Shown in pieces: positions 1 through 8,143 of a stretch of DNA of 20,268 bases. Origin of the DNA: Candidatus Aminicenans sakinawicola JGI OTU-1 (lineage in GTDB: Bacteria > Acidobacteriota > Aminicenantia > Aminicenantales > Aminicenantaceae); contig AWNV01000044.1 in assembly GCA_000493965.1 (NCBI GenBank), positions 1-20,268 on the forward strand. The letters run 5' to 3'. Position 1 is the first letter of the stretch; each line of letters starts with the position of its first letter. A program made the translations under genes and the position numbers. The notes beneath the pieces are model-generated. The model worked only from the letters and a program-made list of their open reading frames with translations. It ran no database searches and was not told the origin of the DNA.

Positions 1-73
1 ATAACCAGATTGAGCAAAAAAATAATCTGCTCAATCGACCAGAAGTATTAACCCTGCCGTGATTTTCGTTCAT
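1..73 (-). CDS. Possible N-terminus of an unidentified membrane protein, cut by the window edge
   Basis: On the minus strand an ATG at 73-71 opens a frame that runs without a stop to base 1, giving 24 residues beginning MNENHGRVNTSGRLSRLFF. An AAGG-type ribosome binding site lies about 8 bases upstream. The pattern is a polar, basic start followed by the onset of a hydrophobic stretch, as in the N-terminus of an inner-membrane protein. A loose resemblance to the first residues of RND/HAE1-type efflux permeases (a GRL-x-x-x-F segment before the first membrane helix) is only an impression from so few residues. It would be read in the same direction as the upstream arginine deiminase remnant, about 70 bases after that remnant's stop. 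Confidence 0.3.
   Translation of the reverse strand, partial: MNENHGRVNTSGRLSRLFFCSIWL
8..36. repeat. 9-bp perfect inverted repeat
   Basis: GATTGAGCA at 8-16 is the exact reverse complement of TGCTCAATC at 28-36, with an 11-base A-rich loop. There is no T-tract after the stem on the minus strand, so it is a poor match to an intrinsic terminator. It also lies inside the possible partial ORF at 1-73 and may be incidental. Confidence 0.35.
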
Positions 74-141
74 TTTATATACCTTTTTTGTTAACCTCTT
101 AAAAAAAATATCATAATTCTCGGAACAATGAAAACAATATT

Positions 142-324
142 TTATCCAATAACAGGAAAATCCAGTTCGCGGGTCTTCTTCTTCATTTCAGCCTTCAAGC
201 CTTCATTTATAGCGATTAATACCTTAACGATCGGATTGTCCTGAGCATATTTTTTCTCAAAGAGATAGGGAATCGCTAATGCCTTGTCTTTATCGACCAG
301 ATTGAAGACAGTGTCAAGATGCAT
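142..324 (-). pseudogene. Arginine deiminase C-terminal remnant
   Basis: The 60-residue frame begins MHLDTVFNLVDKDKA. In arginine deiminases the HLDTVF block is an internal signature about two thirds of the way along a roughly 410-residue enzyme; its His and Asp take part in hydrolysis of arginine to citrulline and ammonia. Here it sits at the very start of the frame. Everything N-terminal is missing and the frame stops before the C-terminal catalytic Cys (usually in a CMSMP-like motif), so the product cannot be active. The same frame continues upstream only to a stop at 354-352, overlapping the end of pepP. The ATG at 324 is 4 bases past the pepP stop and is probably just the internal Met of the ancestral gene. 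I see no recognisable deiminase continuation in the other frames down to base 1. Confidence 0.55.
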
Positions 325-328
325 GATT

Positions 329-1720
329 TCATGCTTTTGCTGTAACAGCTTCTACATCTTCTATGCTTTTTGGAATTGATTTTCCCAAAACCCTGTATTC
401 GTTCTCTGTAACCAGAACATTATCCTCGATTCTGATTCCGCCGAAATCTCTGTATTCATTGACTTTTTCATAATTAATAAACTCGAAAAACTTCTTCTCT
501 TCCAGCCATTTATCAATCAGTACAGGGATAAAATAAATCCCCGGTTCTACTGTTAAAACAAAACCTTTTTGAAGTTCTTTTGCAAGTCTCAAATAAGCCA
601 GCCCGAATTGATCACTTCTTTTTATGCTTTTATCATAACCCACAAAATTTTCGCCTAATGCCTCCATATCATGGACATCGAGTCCGATCTGATGTCCTAA
701 TCCATGAGGAAAGAACATCGCATGGGCACCGGCTTTAACAGCTTCATCAACATCCCCCTTCATCAACCCTAACTCTTTCAACCCGAAGGCAGTAATTCTT
801 GCAGCTATAAAGTGGATATCTTTGTATTTGACACCTGGTTTAATCGCCTTAATTGCTGCTTCCTGAGCATTCAATACAATTCGGTAAATTTCTTTCTGCT
901 TTTGCGAGAACCTGCCTCCAACAGGGAAAGTTCTTGTAATATCTGAAGCATAATGAGTAGGAGACTCCACTCCCGCATCACATACAACCATACGGCCTTC
1001 TTCAAGCCTGTTTTTATGACAGTGGTTGTGGAGTATTTGCCCGTCCATAGACAGGATTGTAGGAAAAGCCATATGCGCATCGTATGAGAGAGCAATCCCT
1101 TCCATTTTTCCAACAAGTTCTCTCTCATATGCTCCGGGCTTTGCCATCTTCATTGCAGCATCATATGTTTCAAATGTAATGGCATGTGCTATTTCCATTT
1201 CTTCAATTTCTTCCTGAATCTTAACTGACCTCTGCTCAACGACAGCCTTTATAAGCTCAAGCGAGGAATAGTCTTTTGAAAGACTGTGGTCTATTCCTAG
1301 TAATTGTTCAATCTTAAGAGTCAGTTCAGGCCTGTGCGGCGGGAGGTAATGAACTCTCCTCCCCTTCTTTATGGCACTATTTAAGATCGTTCCGAGCTCG
1401 CTTACAGGAAAAGTCTCTTCGACTCCTGCCTCCACAGCTCTATTTTTAATCAAAGGCTGAGAGCCCATCCAAATTATATCTTCGATATCTACATCATTCC
1501 CAAAAATAATGTCTCTGTTTTCTTCAACATCTATGACTCCTGCCAAGCCTGGAGAATCAAGGCCGAAGAAATAAAGAAATGAGCTGTCCTGCCTGAAATG
1601 ATAATCATTTCCGGGATAATTCATGGGACTCTCCTCGTGTCCTAAAAAGAGAATGAGTCCTGATCCGATTTGTTTCTTGAGGCGCTTTCTCCTATCATGA
1701 TAAATCTTAGAATCAAACAT
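329..1720 (-). CDS. pepP: Xaa-Pro aminopeptidase (PepP-type, M24B)
   Basis: This cytosolic dinuclear-metal aminopeptidase removes the N-terminal residue when proline (or hydroxyproline) is second. At 463 residues it has the usual PepP length. The N-terminal AMP_N domain covers about residues 1-140, with the family pattern YPGNDYHFRQDSSFLYFFG near 35-53. The creatinase-fold domain carries all expected metal ligands: D248 (VCDAG), D260 (ASDITRTFP), H343 (in HGLGHQIGLDVHD), E392 (TVEPGIYF) and E432 (RIEDN). H231, H339 and H350 match the accessory histidines. AAAGGAG lies just upstream of the ATG. There is no signal peptide. It follows hypD by 92 bases on the same strand and may be co-transcribed, which would link peptide trimming with hydroxyproline use. 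The stop at 331-329 abuts the arginine deiminase remnant, but the C-terminus (IPKSIEDVEAV) looks complete. Confidence 0.95.
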   Translation of the reverse strand: MFDSKIYHDRRKRLKKQIGSGLILFLGHEESPMNYPGNDYHFRQDSSFLYFFGLDSPGLAGVIDVEENRDIIFGNDVDIEDIIWMGSQPLIKNRAVEAGVEETFPVSELGTILNSAIKKGRRVHYLPPHRPELTLKIEQLLGIDHSLSKDYSSLELIKAVVEQRSVKIQEEIEEMEIAHAITFETYDAAMKMAKPGAYERELVGKMEGIALSYDAHMAFPTILSMDGQILHNHCHKNRLEEGRMVVCDAGVESPTHYASDITRTFPVGGRFSQKQKEIYRIVLNAQEAAIKAIKPGVKYKDIHFIAARITAFGLKELGLMKGDVDEAVKAGAHAMFFPHGLGHQIGLDVHDMEALGENFVGYDKSIKRSDQFGLAYLRLAKELQKGFVLTVEPGIYFIPVLIDKWLEEKKFFEFINYEKVNEYRDFGGIRIEDNVLVTENEYRVLGKSIPKSIEDVEAVTAKA

Positions 1721-1766
1721 TTTTATTCTCCTTTATAATAAATTCAAAATCTAGTATCGGCATTTT

Positions 1767-1815
1767 TTATTAATAATCCAGTTTAAGTAACCTTAATTAT
1801 TAATAATCCAAGCTA
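1767..1815. repeat. Composite intergenic repeat between hypD and pepP
   Basis: The 14-mer TTATTAATAATCCA occurs at 1767-1780 and again at 1797-1810, exactly 30 bases apart. The two copies are followed on the plus strand by GTTTAA and AGCTA respectively. The element begins at the hypD stop codon on the minus strand. A shortened version with the same two halves in the same order lies after dnaX (12899-12925). It could be a dispersed intergenic repeat or paired regulator sites ahead of pepP. Confidence 0.55.
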
Positions 1816-4176
1816 GAATACCTGTTGTTCTGTACGGGCAATTATTTCATTCTGAAGTTTAACTCCAAGATCCACAAAATAGTCGCTGTATCCAGCCACA
1901 CGCACGATAAGGTCTCTGTATTTTTCCGGATTCTTCTGGGCTCTCCTGAGAGTACTGGCATTAACAACATTGAACTGAACATGATGACCGTTCAGCCTGA
2001 AATATGCCCGTATAAGGTTAGCCATTTTTTTCATTCCCTCTTCGTCTCTCAATAACTGAGGAGTAAACTTCTGGTTGAGAAGTGTCCCACCTGTGCGTAT
2101 ATGATCCATCTTCCCGACAGATTTAATGACAGCAGTAGGGCCGTGCCTGTCCGCACCCTGGACAGGTGAAATGCCTTCAGAAAGAGGCTCCTCGGCTTTC
2201 CTCCCATCTGCTGTTGCTCCGACTACTTTCCCGAAATACACATGCACGGTTGTCGGCAGTAAATTTATCCTGTAACACCCGCCTTTTGTATTTGGCCTTC
2301 CGTTTACAGCATCATAATAAGCCTCAAAAACTCTTTCCATGATACTGTCCGCATAGTCATCATCATTCCCATATTTGGGAGTTTTGTTCAGAAACCGCTG
2401 GCGAAGCATCTCATTCCCCTCGAAATTATTTTCTAGTGCCACAAGAAGTTCTTTCATTCTTATGTATTTTTTATCAAAAACATTATATTTAATAGAAGTC
2501 AGGACATCGGTTATTGTGCCTGTTCCGACTCCCTGAATATACGAAGTATTATACCTTGCCCCACCGTCATGGTAATCCTTCCCATTAGCTATACAATCAC
2601 TGATGAGCAGGGAAAGATATGGAGTGGGTAAATATTCAGCATACAGGCGTTCGATAACATTGCTTCCTTTAACCTTGGTATCCACAAAATATTCCATCTG
2701 TTTTTGAAAAGCATCGAATAACTCTTCAAATGATTTAAATTCACATGGATCTCCGGTGCTTAACCCGATTTTCTTTCCTGATGCCGGATCTGTTCCATTG
2801 TTCAATGTTATCTCAAGGATTTTTGTCATATTAAAATAGCCGGTAAGATTATAATTTTCTTTACCAAATGCTCCTGTTTCCACACAACCGCTGGCTCCAC
2901 CACTCCTGGCATCTTCGAGCGATTTCCCCTGCCTGAGCAATTCCTCCACTATAGCATCCGTGTTAAAAACAGAAGGCTGGCCGAATCCTGTCTTTATTAT
3001 TTTTATTGCTCTCAGCAGGAAATCTTCAGGAGTTTTTTTACTTATCTGAACCATAGAACTCGGCTGTAAAATACGCATCTCTTCTACCACATCAAGAATA
3101 AGATAAGAAAGTTCATTTACTGCATCAGACCCATCTTTTTTTACCCCGCCCGTATTAATCAATGCAAAATCCGTATATGTGTTGCTCTCTTCTGCTGTGA
3201 CTCCGACTTTTGGAGGGGCCGGCTGGTTGTTAAACTTTATCCAAAACGCCTCTAAAAGCTCTTTAGCCTTCTCATGTGATAGAGTGCCTTTCTTAATATC
3301 CTCTTTATAAAAGGGATAAAGATGCTGGTCCAACCTTCCCGGATTAAAAGAATCCCATGTATTGAATTCTGTAATCACTCCGACATGAACAAACCAGTAA
3401 TACTGCAGAGCCTCCCAGAAATCCACGGGCCGGTGAGCCGGAACATGTCTGCATATCTCAGCAATCTTCTTCAGCTCTTTTTTTCTTTTTGGATCCTTCT
3501 CCTTTTTTGAGAGTTTTTCTGCTTTTTCGGCATGGCGCCTTGCATACAAGATCAAGGCATCTGCACATATTGACATTGCTTTAAGTTCTTCCCTTTTCTT
3601 ATAAGCCTGCGAGTCATTCAAGAAGTCTATATTGTCAAAACTCTTTTCAATATCCTTTTTAAAATCAAGAAATCCCTTCTTATATATTTTGTCATCCAGA
3701 ACGGTATGACCTGGAGCCCTCTGCTCCTGAAATTCCGTAAAGACTCCTGCTTCATATGAATCTATCCATTCCTGTGACATTTCGCTGAAGATTCTATCTC
3801 TGATTGACCTACCTCTCCAGAAGGGAATGATTTCCTCTTTATACAGTTTTCTTGTCTTCTCATCTACAGCAAACGATACTTTTTTTCTGTCATTTAATAT
3901 TCTCAGATCTTTCATACTGTGGGCACAAACTTCAGGATAAGTTGGGGTTTCTTTTGGAGCCGGGCCTCTCTCGCCCACGATAAGTTCTCCTTCATTGAAA
4001 CAAATCTTTTTTTTCTCGAGTAGATATTTAAACGCCAGAGCTCTTCTTACAGGGGCAGAGACTTTATCACATATACTACTTTTATAAAATTCCGTTATAA
4101 GCTCGGCTCTTTCTGTTGAAATACGAGGCTTTGCATTCAGGCTCTGTTCCCTCAGCTTTCTTATTCTTTTATTCAC
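1813..4176 (-). CDS. hypD: trans-4-hydroxy-L-proline dehydratase (glycyl radical enzyme)
   Basis: HypD dehydrates trans-4-hydroxy-L-proline to (S)-1-pyrroline-5-carboxylate by glycyl/thiyl radical chemistry in the anaerobic cytoplasm. The 787-residue length and sequence resemble Clostridioides difficile HypD throughout. Recalled HypD active-site residues all fall at a constant offset of three: thiyl C431 and base E433 in GCVE, glycyl radical G762 in RVAGYSD, F149, H157, D275, S331, D336, F337, Y447 and T642. This makes HypD much likelier than pyruvate formate-lyase, glycerol dehydratase or choline lyase. It starts with GTG, with GGAGG at 4184-4188 inside the end of hypE. The gap to hypE is only 3 bases, so the two are translationally coupled. 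No proC (P5C reductase), the usual HypD companion, is visible in the window; pepP follows instead. Confidence 0.92.
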   Translation of the reverse strand: MNKRIRKLREQSLNAKPRISTERAELITEFYKSSICDKVSAPVRRALAFKYLLEKKKICFNEGELIVGERGPAPKETPTYPEVCAHSMKDLRILNDRKKVSFAVDEKTRKLYKEEIIPFWRGRSIRDRIFSEMSQEWIDSYEAGVFTEFQEQRAPGHTVLDDKIYKKGFLDFKKDIEKSFDNIDFLNDSQAYKKREELKAMSICADALILYARRHAEKAEKLSKKEKDPKRKKELKKIAEICRHVPAHRPVDFWEALQYYWFVHVGVITEFNTWDSFNPGRLDQHLYPFYKEDIKKGTLSHEKAKELLEAFWIKFNNQPAPPKVGVTAEESNTYTDFALINTGGVKKDGSDAVNELSYLILDVVEEMRILQPSSMVQISKKTPEDFLLRAIKIIKTGFGQPSVFNTDAIVEELLRQGKSLEDARSGGASGCVETGAFGKENYNLTGYFNMTKILEITLNNGTDPASGKKIGLSTGDPCEFKSFEELFDAFQKQMEYFVDTKVKGSNVIERLYAEYLPTPYLSLLISDCIANGKDYHDGGARYNTSYIQGVGTGTITDVLTSIKYNVFDKKYIRMKELLVALENNFEGNEMLRQRFLNKTPKYGNDDDYADSIMERVFEAYYDAVNGRPNTKGGCYRINLLPTTVHVYFGKVVGATADGRKAEEPLSEGISPVQGADRHGPTAVIKSVGKMDHIRTGGTLLNQKFTPQLLRDEEGMKKMANLIRAYFRLNGHHVQFNVVNASTLRRAQKNPEKYRDLIVRVAGYSDYFVDLGVKLQNEIIARTEQQVF

Positions 4177-4179
4177 CTT

Positions 4180-5088
4180 CTATCCTCCGATATTTACAAC
4201 ATATCCCGAATCTGATAGGAATCTTCTTATTTCCTCTATCCTCTCATCAGCAGGAGGTTTGAAACTCATAAATTCCCCTGTTTTTATCAACCTTTTAGAT
4301 TTTTCATAACCTCCCTTATGATAAGGCAAAAGGTTAATCTGTTTTATGTTTTTTAAAGAATAAAGATACTCAGCAATCATCTCAATATTATGGCTATCAC
4401 TATTGATTCCTGATATAAGAGGAATCCGTACGGAAATAGGCTTCCCTTTTTCCGTAAGCCTCCGGAGATTTTCCAGGATAACATCATTTGACACACCTGT
4501 ATACTTTTTATGCTCTTCATCATCCATGATCTTCAAATCATACAATAACAAATCCACCTTATCTGTTATGCTGTCCAAATCCTCAAAAGAAGCATATCCT
4601 GAAGTATCCACAGCCACATTAATTCTTTTCTTTTTAATCTCCAAAAGGAGAGTCTCTAAAAAATTAGGCTGAGCCAGAGGTTCTCCTCCGGACAGCGTAA
4701 CCCCCCCACCCGATTCATCAAAAAAAATCCTGTCTTTTTCAATCTCGTCCAGGACATCCTGAACACTGACTTCCCTTCCAACTATTTTAAGAGCCTCATA
4801 GACACAAACATCCTCGCAAATACCGCATAAGTCACATTTTTCGTGATCTATTTTGATCGATGCTTCATTTTTATAAATTGCATTATTGGGACATGCAGGA
4901 ACACATTCACTGCACTCTTTATCACACCTTTTTGAATAGAAGAAAATTTCCGGATTCGACTCAATGCCCTCAGGATTATGGCACCAAGGGCAGGAAAGAG
5001 GGCATCCTTTAAAAAAAATCGTTGTCCGAATCCCTGGCCCGTCATGAATGGCATAGCGCTTTATGTCAAAAATTATTCCTTTGATCAC
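4180..5088 (-). CDS. hypE: HypD activating enzyme (radical SAM glycyl-radical activase)
   Basis: This enzyme uses S-adenosylmethionine and a [4Fe-4S] cluster to abstract hydrogen from the glycine of its partner, here almost certainly the adjacent HypD. The radical SAM motif is C29-x3-C33-x2-C36 in GCPLSCPWCHN, preceded by the activase signature IHDGPGIRTTIFFKGC. Two inserted ferredoxin-type sites follow: C55/C59/C62/C66 and C85/C88/C91/C95. SGGEPLAQP near residue 135 is the SAM-binding GGE motif. Two extra clusters are typical of activases other than the short pyruvate formate-lyase activase. The length (302 residues) fits. The start is GTG at 5088 with AAGGA about 8 bases upstream; a promoter-like sequence lies at 5115-5143. 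The stop is 3 bases before hypD. Assignment as HypE rests on the partner. Confidence 0.9.
   Translation of the reverse strand: MIKGIIFDIKRYAIHDGPGIRTTIFFKGCPLSCPWCHNPEGIESNPEIFFYSKRCDKECSECVPACPNNAIYKNEASIKIDHEKCDLCGICEDVCVYEALKIVGREVSVQDVLDEIEKDRIFFDESGGGVTLSGGEPLAQPNFLETLLLEIKKKRINVAVDTSGYASFEDLDSITDKVDLLLYDLKIMDDEEHKKYTGVSNDVILENLRRLTEKGKPISVRIPLISGINSDSHNIEMIAEYLYSLKNIKQINLLPYHKGGYEKSKRLIKTGEFMSFKPPADERIEEIRRFLSDSGYVVNIGG
4184..4188 (-). promoter_or_regulatory. Ribosome binding site deciding the GTG start of hypD
   Basis: A perfect GGAGG on the minus strand lies 7 bases before the GTG at 4176-4174, inside the last codons of hypE. It supports the GTG start and coupling of the two genes, which would help keep enzyme and activase in step. 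Confidence 0.75.
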
Positions 5089-5114
5089 TCAATCTTCCTT
5101 AAGTAACAATTAAA

Positions 5115-5143
5115 ATAATATAGCAGTGAATAAAATAGTTCAA
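5115..5143 (-). promoter_or_regulatory. Sigma-70-like promoter candidate for hypE-hypD
   Basis: Minus strand: -35 TTGAAC at 5143-5138, a 17-base spacer, and -10 TATTAT at 5120-5115, about 26 bases before the hypE GTG. It lies in the 105-base gap after the propeller gene, so hypE-hypD(-pepP) may be its own transcription unit. The prediction is by eye in AT-rich DNA. Confidence 0.45.
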
Positions 5144-5193
5144 ATCACAGAGCCTGGTATCATTCGGGCTGCTCAAAAGTTATCACTTTACTG

Positions 5194-8043
5194 TTAGTAA
5201 GCTCCTTGAATCTTTATCTTGCCTTCTAATTTTATATCTCCTGATAAAATCTCGACAGTGTATTCACCCTGTTCAACCAGATTTCCAGCTGTAGCAAACT
5301 CCTCCCCAATCTTTTTTCCGCCTTCAAATGTCAAATCCCACACTGAGCTGTTCATACCAGCATCACTGGTTCCTTTCAAATTCTTTATCAGTTTCCCGGA
5401 TTTATCAAATACGGAAATTTTTACTTCTCGAGATTCATTCAAATAATAATAAATAAACGCTTCCTTCACCTTTTCTTGACTCCACTCACCCATATCACCT
5501 CGGCTTCGCGGAAGTCTTGCCGGTTTTATATCAAACAAATGAGCTGTCTTTTTAGCGATATTCTCATTAAACTTTTGCAGACATCCTACATCCAGAATAA
5601 ATACGCTTCGTCCGTGAGTGCCAATAACCAACTCGTTTTCCCGCGGGTGAACAACCAGGTCATGAACAGCACATGTCGGCAGGTCATTACAAAGAGAATA
5701 CCACTTATCACCATCATCCAAAGAAACATAAACACCCAGATCCGTGCCTACATAAAGAATATTTTTATTCGCAGGATCCTCTCTTATTACATTTATCGAC
5801 TCAGATGGAAGATTCGAAGATATAGACGTCCATGATTCCCCATAGTCTTTCGACATGTAAAGGTACTTTTCAAAATCATCTTCCCTATATCCGGTTAATG
5901 ACACAAATACTTTTCCCTCTTCATAGCGGGATGCCAGGACCCGGCTGACCCACTTATCCGGAAGGCCTTGTGAAACATTACTCCAGTTAACTCCATCATT
6001 TTTTGTAACCTGTACATTTCCATCATCAGTTCCAGCATAAATCAACCCTGGTTTAAACGGCGATTCTGAGATTGTTGTGATTGTCCCGTAAGGAACATCC
6101 CCTTGTTTTTCAGGCCCAGAGTCAGTCGTTAAATCAGGGCTTATACACATCCAGTTGTCACCTCTATTTAAAGACCTGAATATCCTGTTTGCCCCGCAGT
6201 AAAGAATATAAGGATTATGGTGTGAAACGAGGAAAGGGGTCATCCAGTTAAAGCGCAAAGCCGGCTCTCCTATCTTTGGTTTTGGCATTATACTTTTTGA
6301 TGTGGCGTCTTTTAAATTTTTCCGCATGATACTCCCGAACTGGTATTCAAAATAAACCGTGTTCAAATCTGTAGGATCAACTTCGACAAAAAAACCATCT
6401 CCTCCTCCGATATGTTTCCAGGGATCTTCGACACCATATTCAACAGTATGTGTGCTCGGCCCAAATACTGATCCATTATCCTGAAGCCCTCCATAAATTT
6501 TGTAAGGGGTGTCTCTATCCACAGAAATAGTATAAAACTCTCCAATGGGCATATTCTTGATATCCTGCCATGTTTTTCCTCTGTCATAAGAAAAATTGAG
6601 GCCTCCGTCATTACCAAGAATTATCCTATCCGGATTTACAGGGTCAATCCAGAGTTCATGATGGTCCACATGTACGCCCTTACCGCCTATATGTTTAAAT
6701 GTTTTTCCCCCATCATCCGAAGTCATGATTCGTATTCCAAGGATATAAATTTTGTTTTCATCATCAGGAGATACTCTTATGTCACAGAAAGAATATCCGT
6801 ATGTGCTGAAAAAACTGTCAAGGTGAGATTCATTTGTCTTTTTCCAGGTTTCTCCCTCATCGTCAGATCGGTAAACCTCGCCTCCGATAACATCTGTAAC
6901 ATGCAACTTTCGGTCAGCCCAAAGGTCAAGCAAGTATTTGGCAAGAACCTCTGGGGTCAATTCTCCTTTTGCTACCATTTCAAGTACAATTTTGCCTGTA
7001 TATTCCCGGGGAATTCCATTTTCTCTTAGAAATTGATTGAGCATTTCAGCTTTAATCTTTAAAAAGACTTCCTTTGACATTTTTTGCAGCTTAAGAATTG
7101 TCAACTCTGAAATTATCTCTTTCTTTCCTTCCTGCTTCCTTTCGGGCCTTGAAGCCTGATTATCCAGAAGAGCATACACAACATCCGGGTTTGAAGCAGA
7201 AACAGCAAGGCCGATGCGGCCAACATGTTTTCCCTCAGGGAATCCGTTTGTAAGTTTCTGCCACGAAAGACCTGCATCCCTAGTTTTATAGATTCCACTT
7301 CCTTCGCCGCTTTCAACATTATTCCAGGCTTTTCGATCTCTTTCCCATGCTGCAGCATACAATATTTGGCTGTCAGAAGGGTCCATTACTACATCTGTAA
7401 CTCCAGCTTTATCTGAGATATACAGGGATTTTTTCCATGTTTTACCTCCGTCATCGGTCTTGAACAGTCCCCTCTCCTCATTAAATGTATACTGGTGGCC
7501 TAAAACAGCAACATAGACAATATCAGGATTTTTAGGGTCAACCACCACTCTGCCAATATGATGGCTGTCATGCAGCCCAACATTTTTCCAGGTCTTACCT
7601 CCATCAATGGATTTATAAATTCCGGTGCCTGCAAATGAACTTCTTGCCATCAGGTTTTCTCCGGTTCCAACATAGATGACATCTGGATCCGATGGGACTA
7701 TTGCAATATCACCTATTGTAAAAGTCGACTCGTTCTCAAATATTGGCTTCCATGTTGTTCCAAGATTTGTTGTCTTCCAAATATTTCCGGCACCAACGCC
7801 AACATATATAGTGAAAGTATTTCCAGGAGGCACATCAATAGTCGAGATCCTTCCTCCCTGGAATGAAGGCCCTACAGTTCTCCATTTCAGATTTTTGAAA
7901 ATCGACTCGTTTTTTAATTTCTGGTGATACTCAAAGGATTTCAGCCTTGAAACAGGATCAGTTGCCTCCAGACTGCAAAACAGGAAATTTATATTCATAA
8001 AAAAAACTCCAGTCAAAAATAATAAAAATAATTTCTTTTTCAT
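5194..8043 (-). CDS. Secreted multi-bladed BNR/sortilin (VPS10)-like beta-propeller protein
   Basis: The protein has 949 residues from the ATG at 8043. It opens with a signal peptide: MKKKLF, a hydrophobic core, and a likely signal peptidase I site after about residue 25; there is no good lipobox. The mature part carries about eleven Asp-box-like turns, such as DGGKTWK, DEGETWKK, DRGKTWQD and DYGESWTS. Each follows a strand of the type DPxNPDxVYVG, as in BNR/sortilin-type propellers often labelled 'glycosyl hydrolase' without proof of activity. A charged helical insertion interrupts the repeats at roughly residues 300-380. The last 90 residues form a beta-sandwich-like domain with KISVFDKSGKLIKNL, similar to FlgD-type Ig modules. 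I see no sialidase catalytic set, so binding or peptidase-associated functions are as likely as hydrolysis. A TTG at 8088 would add 15 residues, but the ribosome binding site and signal peptide favour 8043. Confidence 0.85.
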   Translation of the reverse strand: MKKKLFLLFLTGVFFMNINFLFCSLEATDPVSRLKSFEYHQKLKNESIFKNLKWRTVGPSFQGGRISTIDVPPGNTFTIYVGVGAGNIWKTTNLGTTWKPIFENESTFTIGDIAIVPSDPDVIYVGTGENLMARSSFAGTGIYKSIDGGKTWKNVGLHDSHHIGRVVVDPKNPDIVYVAVLGHQYTFNEERGLFKTDDGGKTWKKSLYISDKAGVTDVVMDPSDSQILYAAAWERDRKAWNNVESGEGSGIYKTRDAGLSWQKLTNGFPEGKHVGRIGLAVSASNPDVVYALLDNQASRPERKQEGKKEIISELTILKLQKMSKEVFLKIKAEMLNQFLRENGIPREYTGKIVLEMVAKGELTPEVLAKYLLDLWADRKLHVTDVIGGEVYRSDDEGETWKKTNESHLDSFFSTYGYSFCDIRVSPDDENKIYILGIRIMTSDDGGKTFKHIGGKGVHVDHHELWIDPVNPDRIILGNDGGLNFSYDRGKTWQDIKNMPIGEFYTISVDRDTPYKIYGGLQDNGSVFGPSTHTVEYGVEDPWKHIGGGDGFFVEVDPTDLNTVYFEYQFGSIMRKNLKDATSKSIMPKPKIGEPALRFNWMTPFLVSHHNPYILYCGANRIFRSLNRGDNWMCISPDLTTDSGPEKQGDVPYGTITTISESPFKPGLIYAGTDDGNVQVTKNDGVNWSNVSQGLPDKWVSRVLASRYEEGKVFVSLTGYREDDFEKYLYMSKDYGESWTSISSNLPSESINVIREDPANKNILYVGTDLGVYVSLDDGDKWYSLCNDLPTCAVHDLVVHPRENELVIGTHGRSVFILDVGCLQKFNENIAKKTAHLFDIKPARLPRSRGDMGEWSQEKVKEAFIYYYLNESREVKISVFDKSGKLIKNLKGTSDAGMNSSVWDLTFEGGKKIGEEFATAGNLVEQGEYTVEILSGDIKLEGKIKIQGAY

Positions 8044-8051
8044 ATACACAT

Positions 8052-8058
8052 CTCCTTT
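8052..8058 (-). promoter_or_regulatory. Ribosome binding site fixing the start of the propeller gene
   Basis: AAAGGAG on the minus strand lies 8 bases upstream of the ATG at 8043-8041, directly before the signal peptide. The upstream in-frame TTG at 8088 would put this site inside the coding region. Confidence 0.7.
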
Positions 8059-8143
8059 AAAGTTTTTGCTTTCACGATTTATTGTCAATCCATTTTAACA
8101 AAATTCTTAATCTATACAAAATTTATCTGCTCCATAGAGTTAA

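Noticed and set aside
8..36. Inverted repeat considered as a terminator for the left-edge genes
   Set aside because: No T-tract follows on either strand in the right position, and it overlaps a possible coding start.
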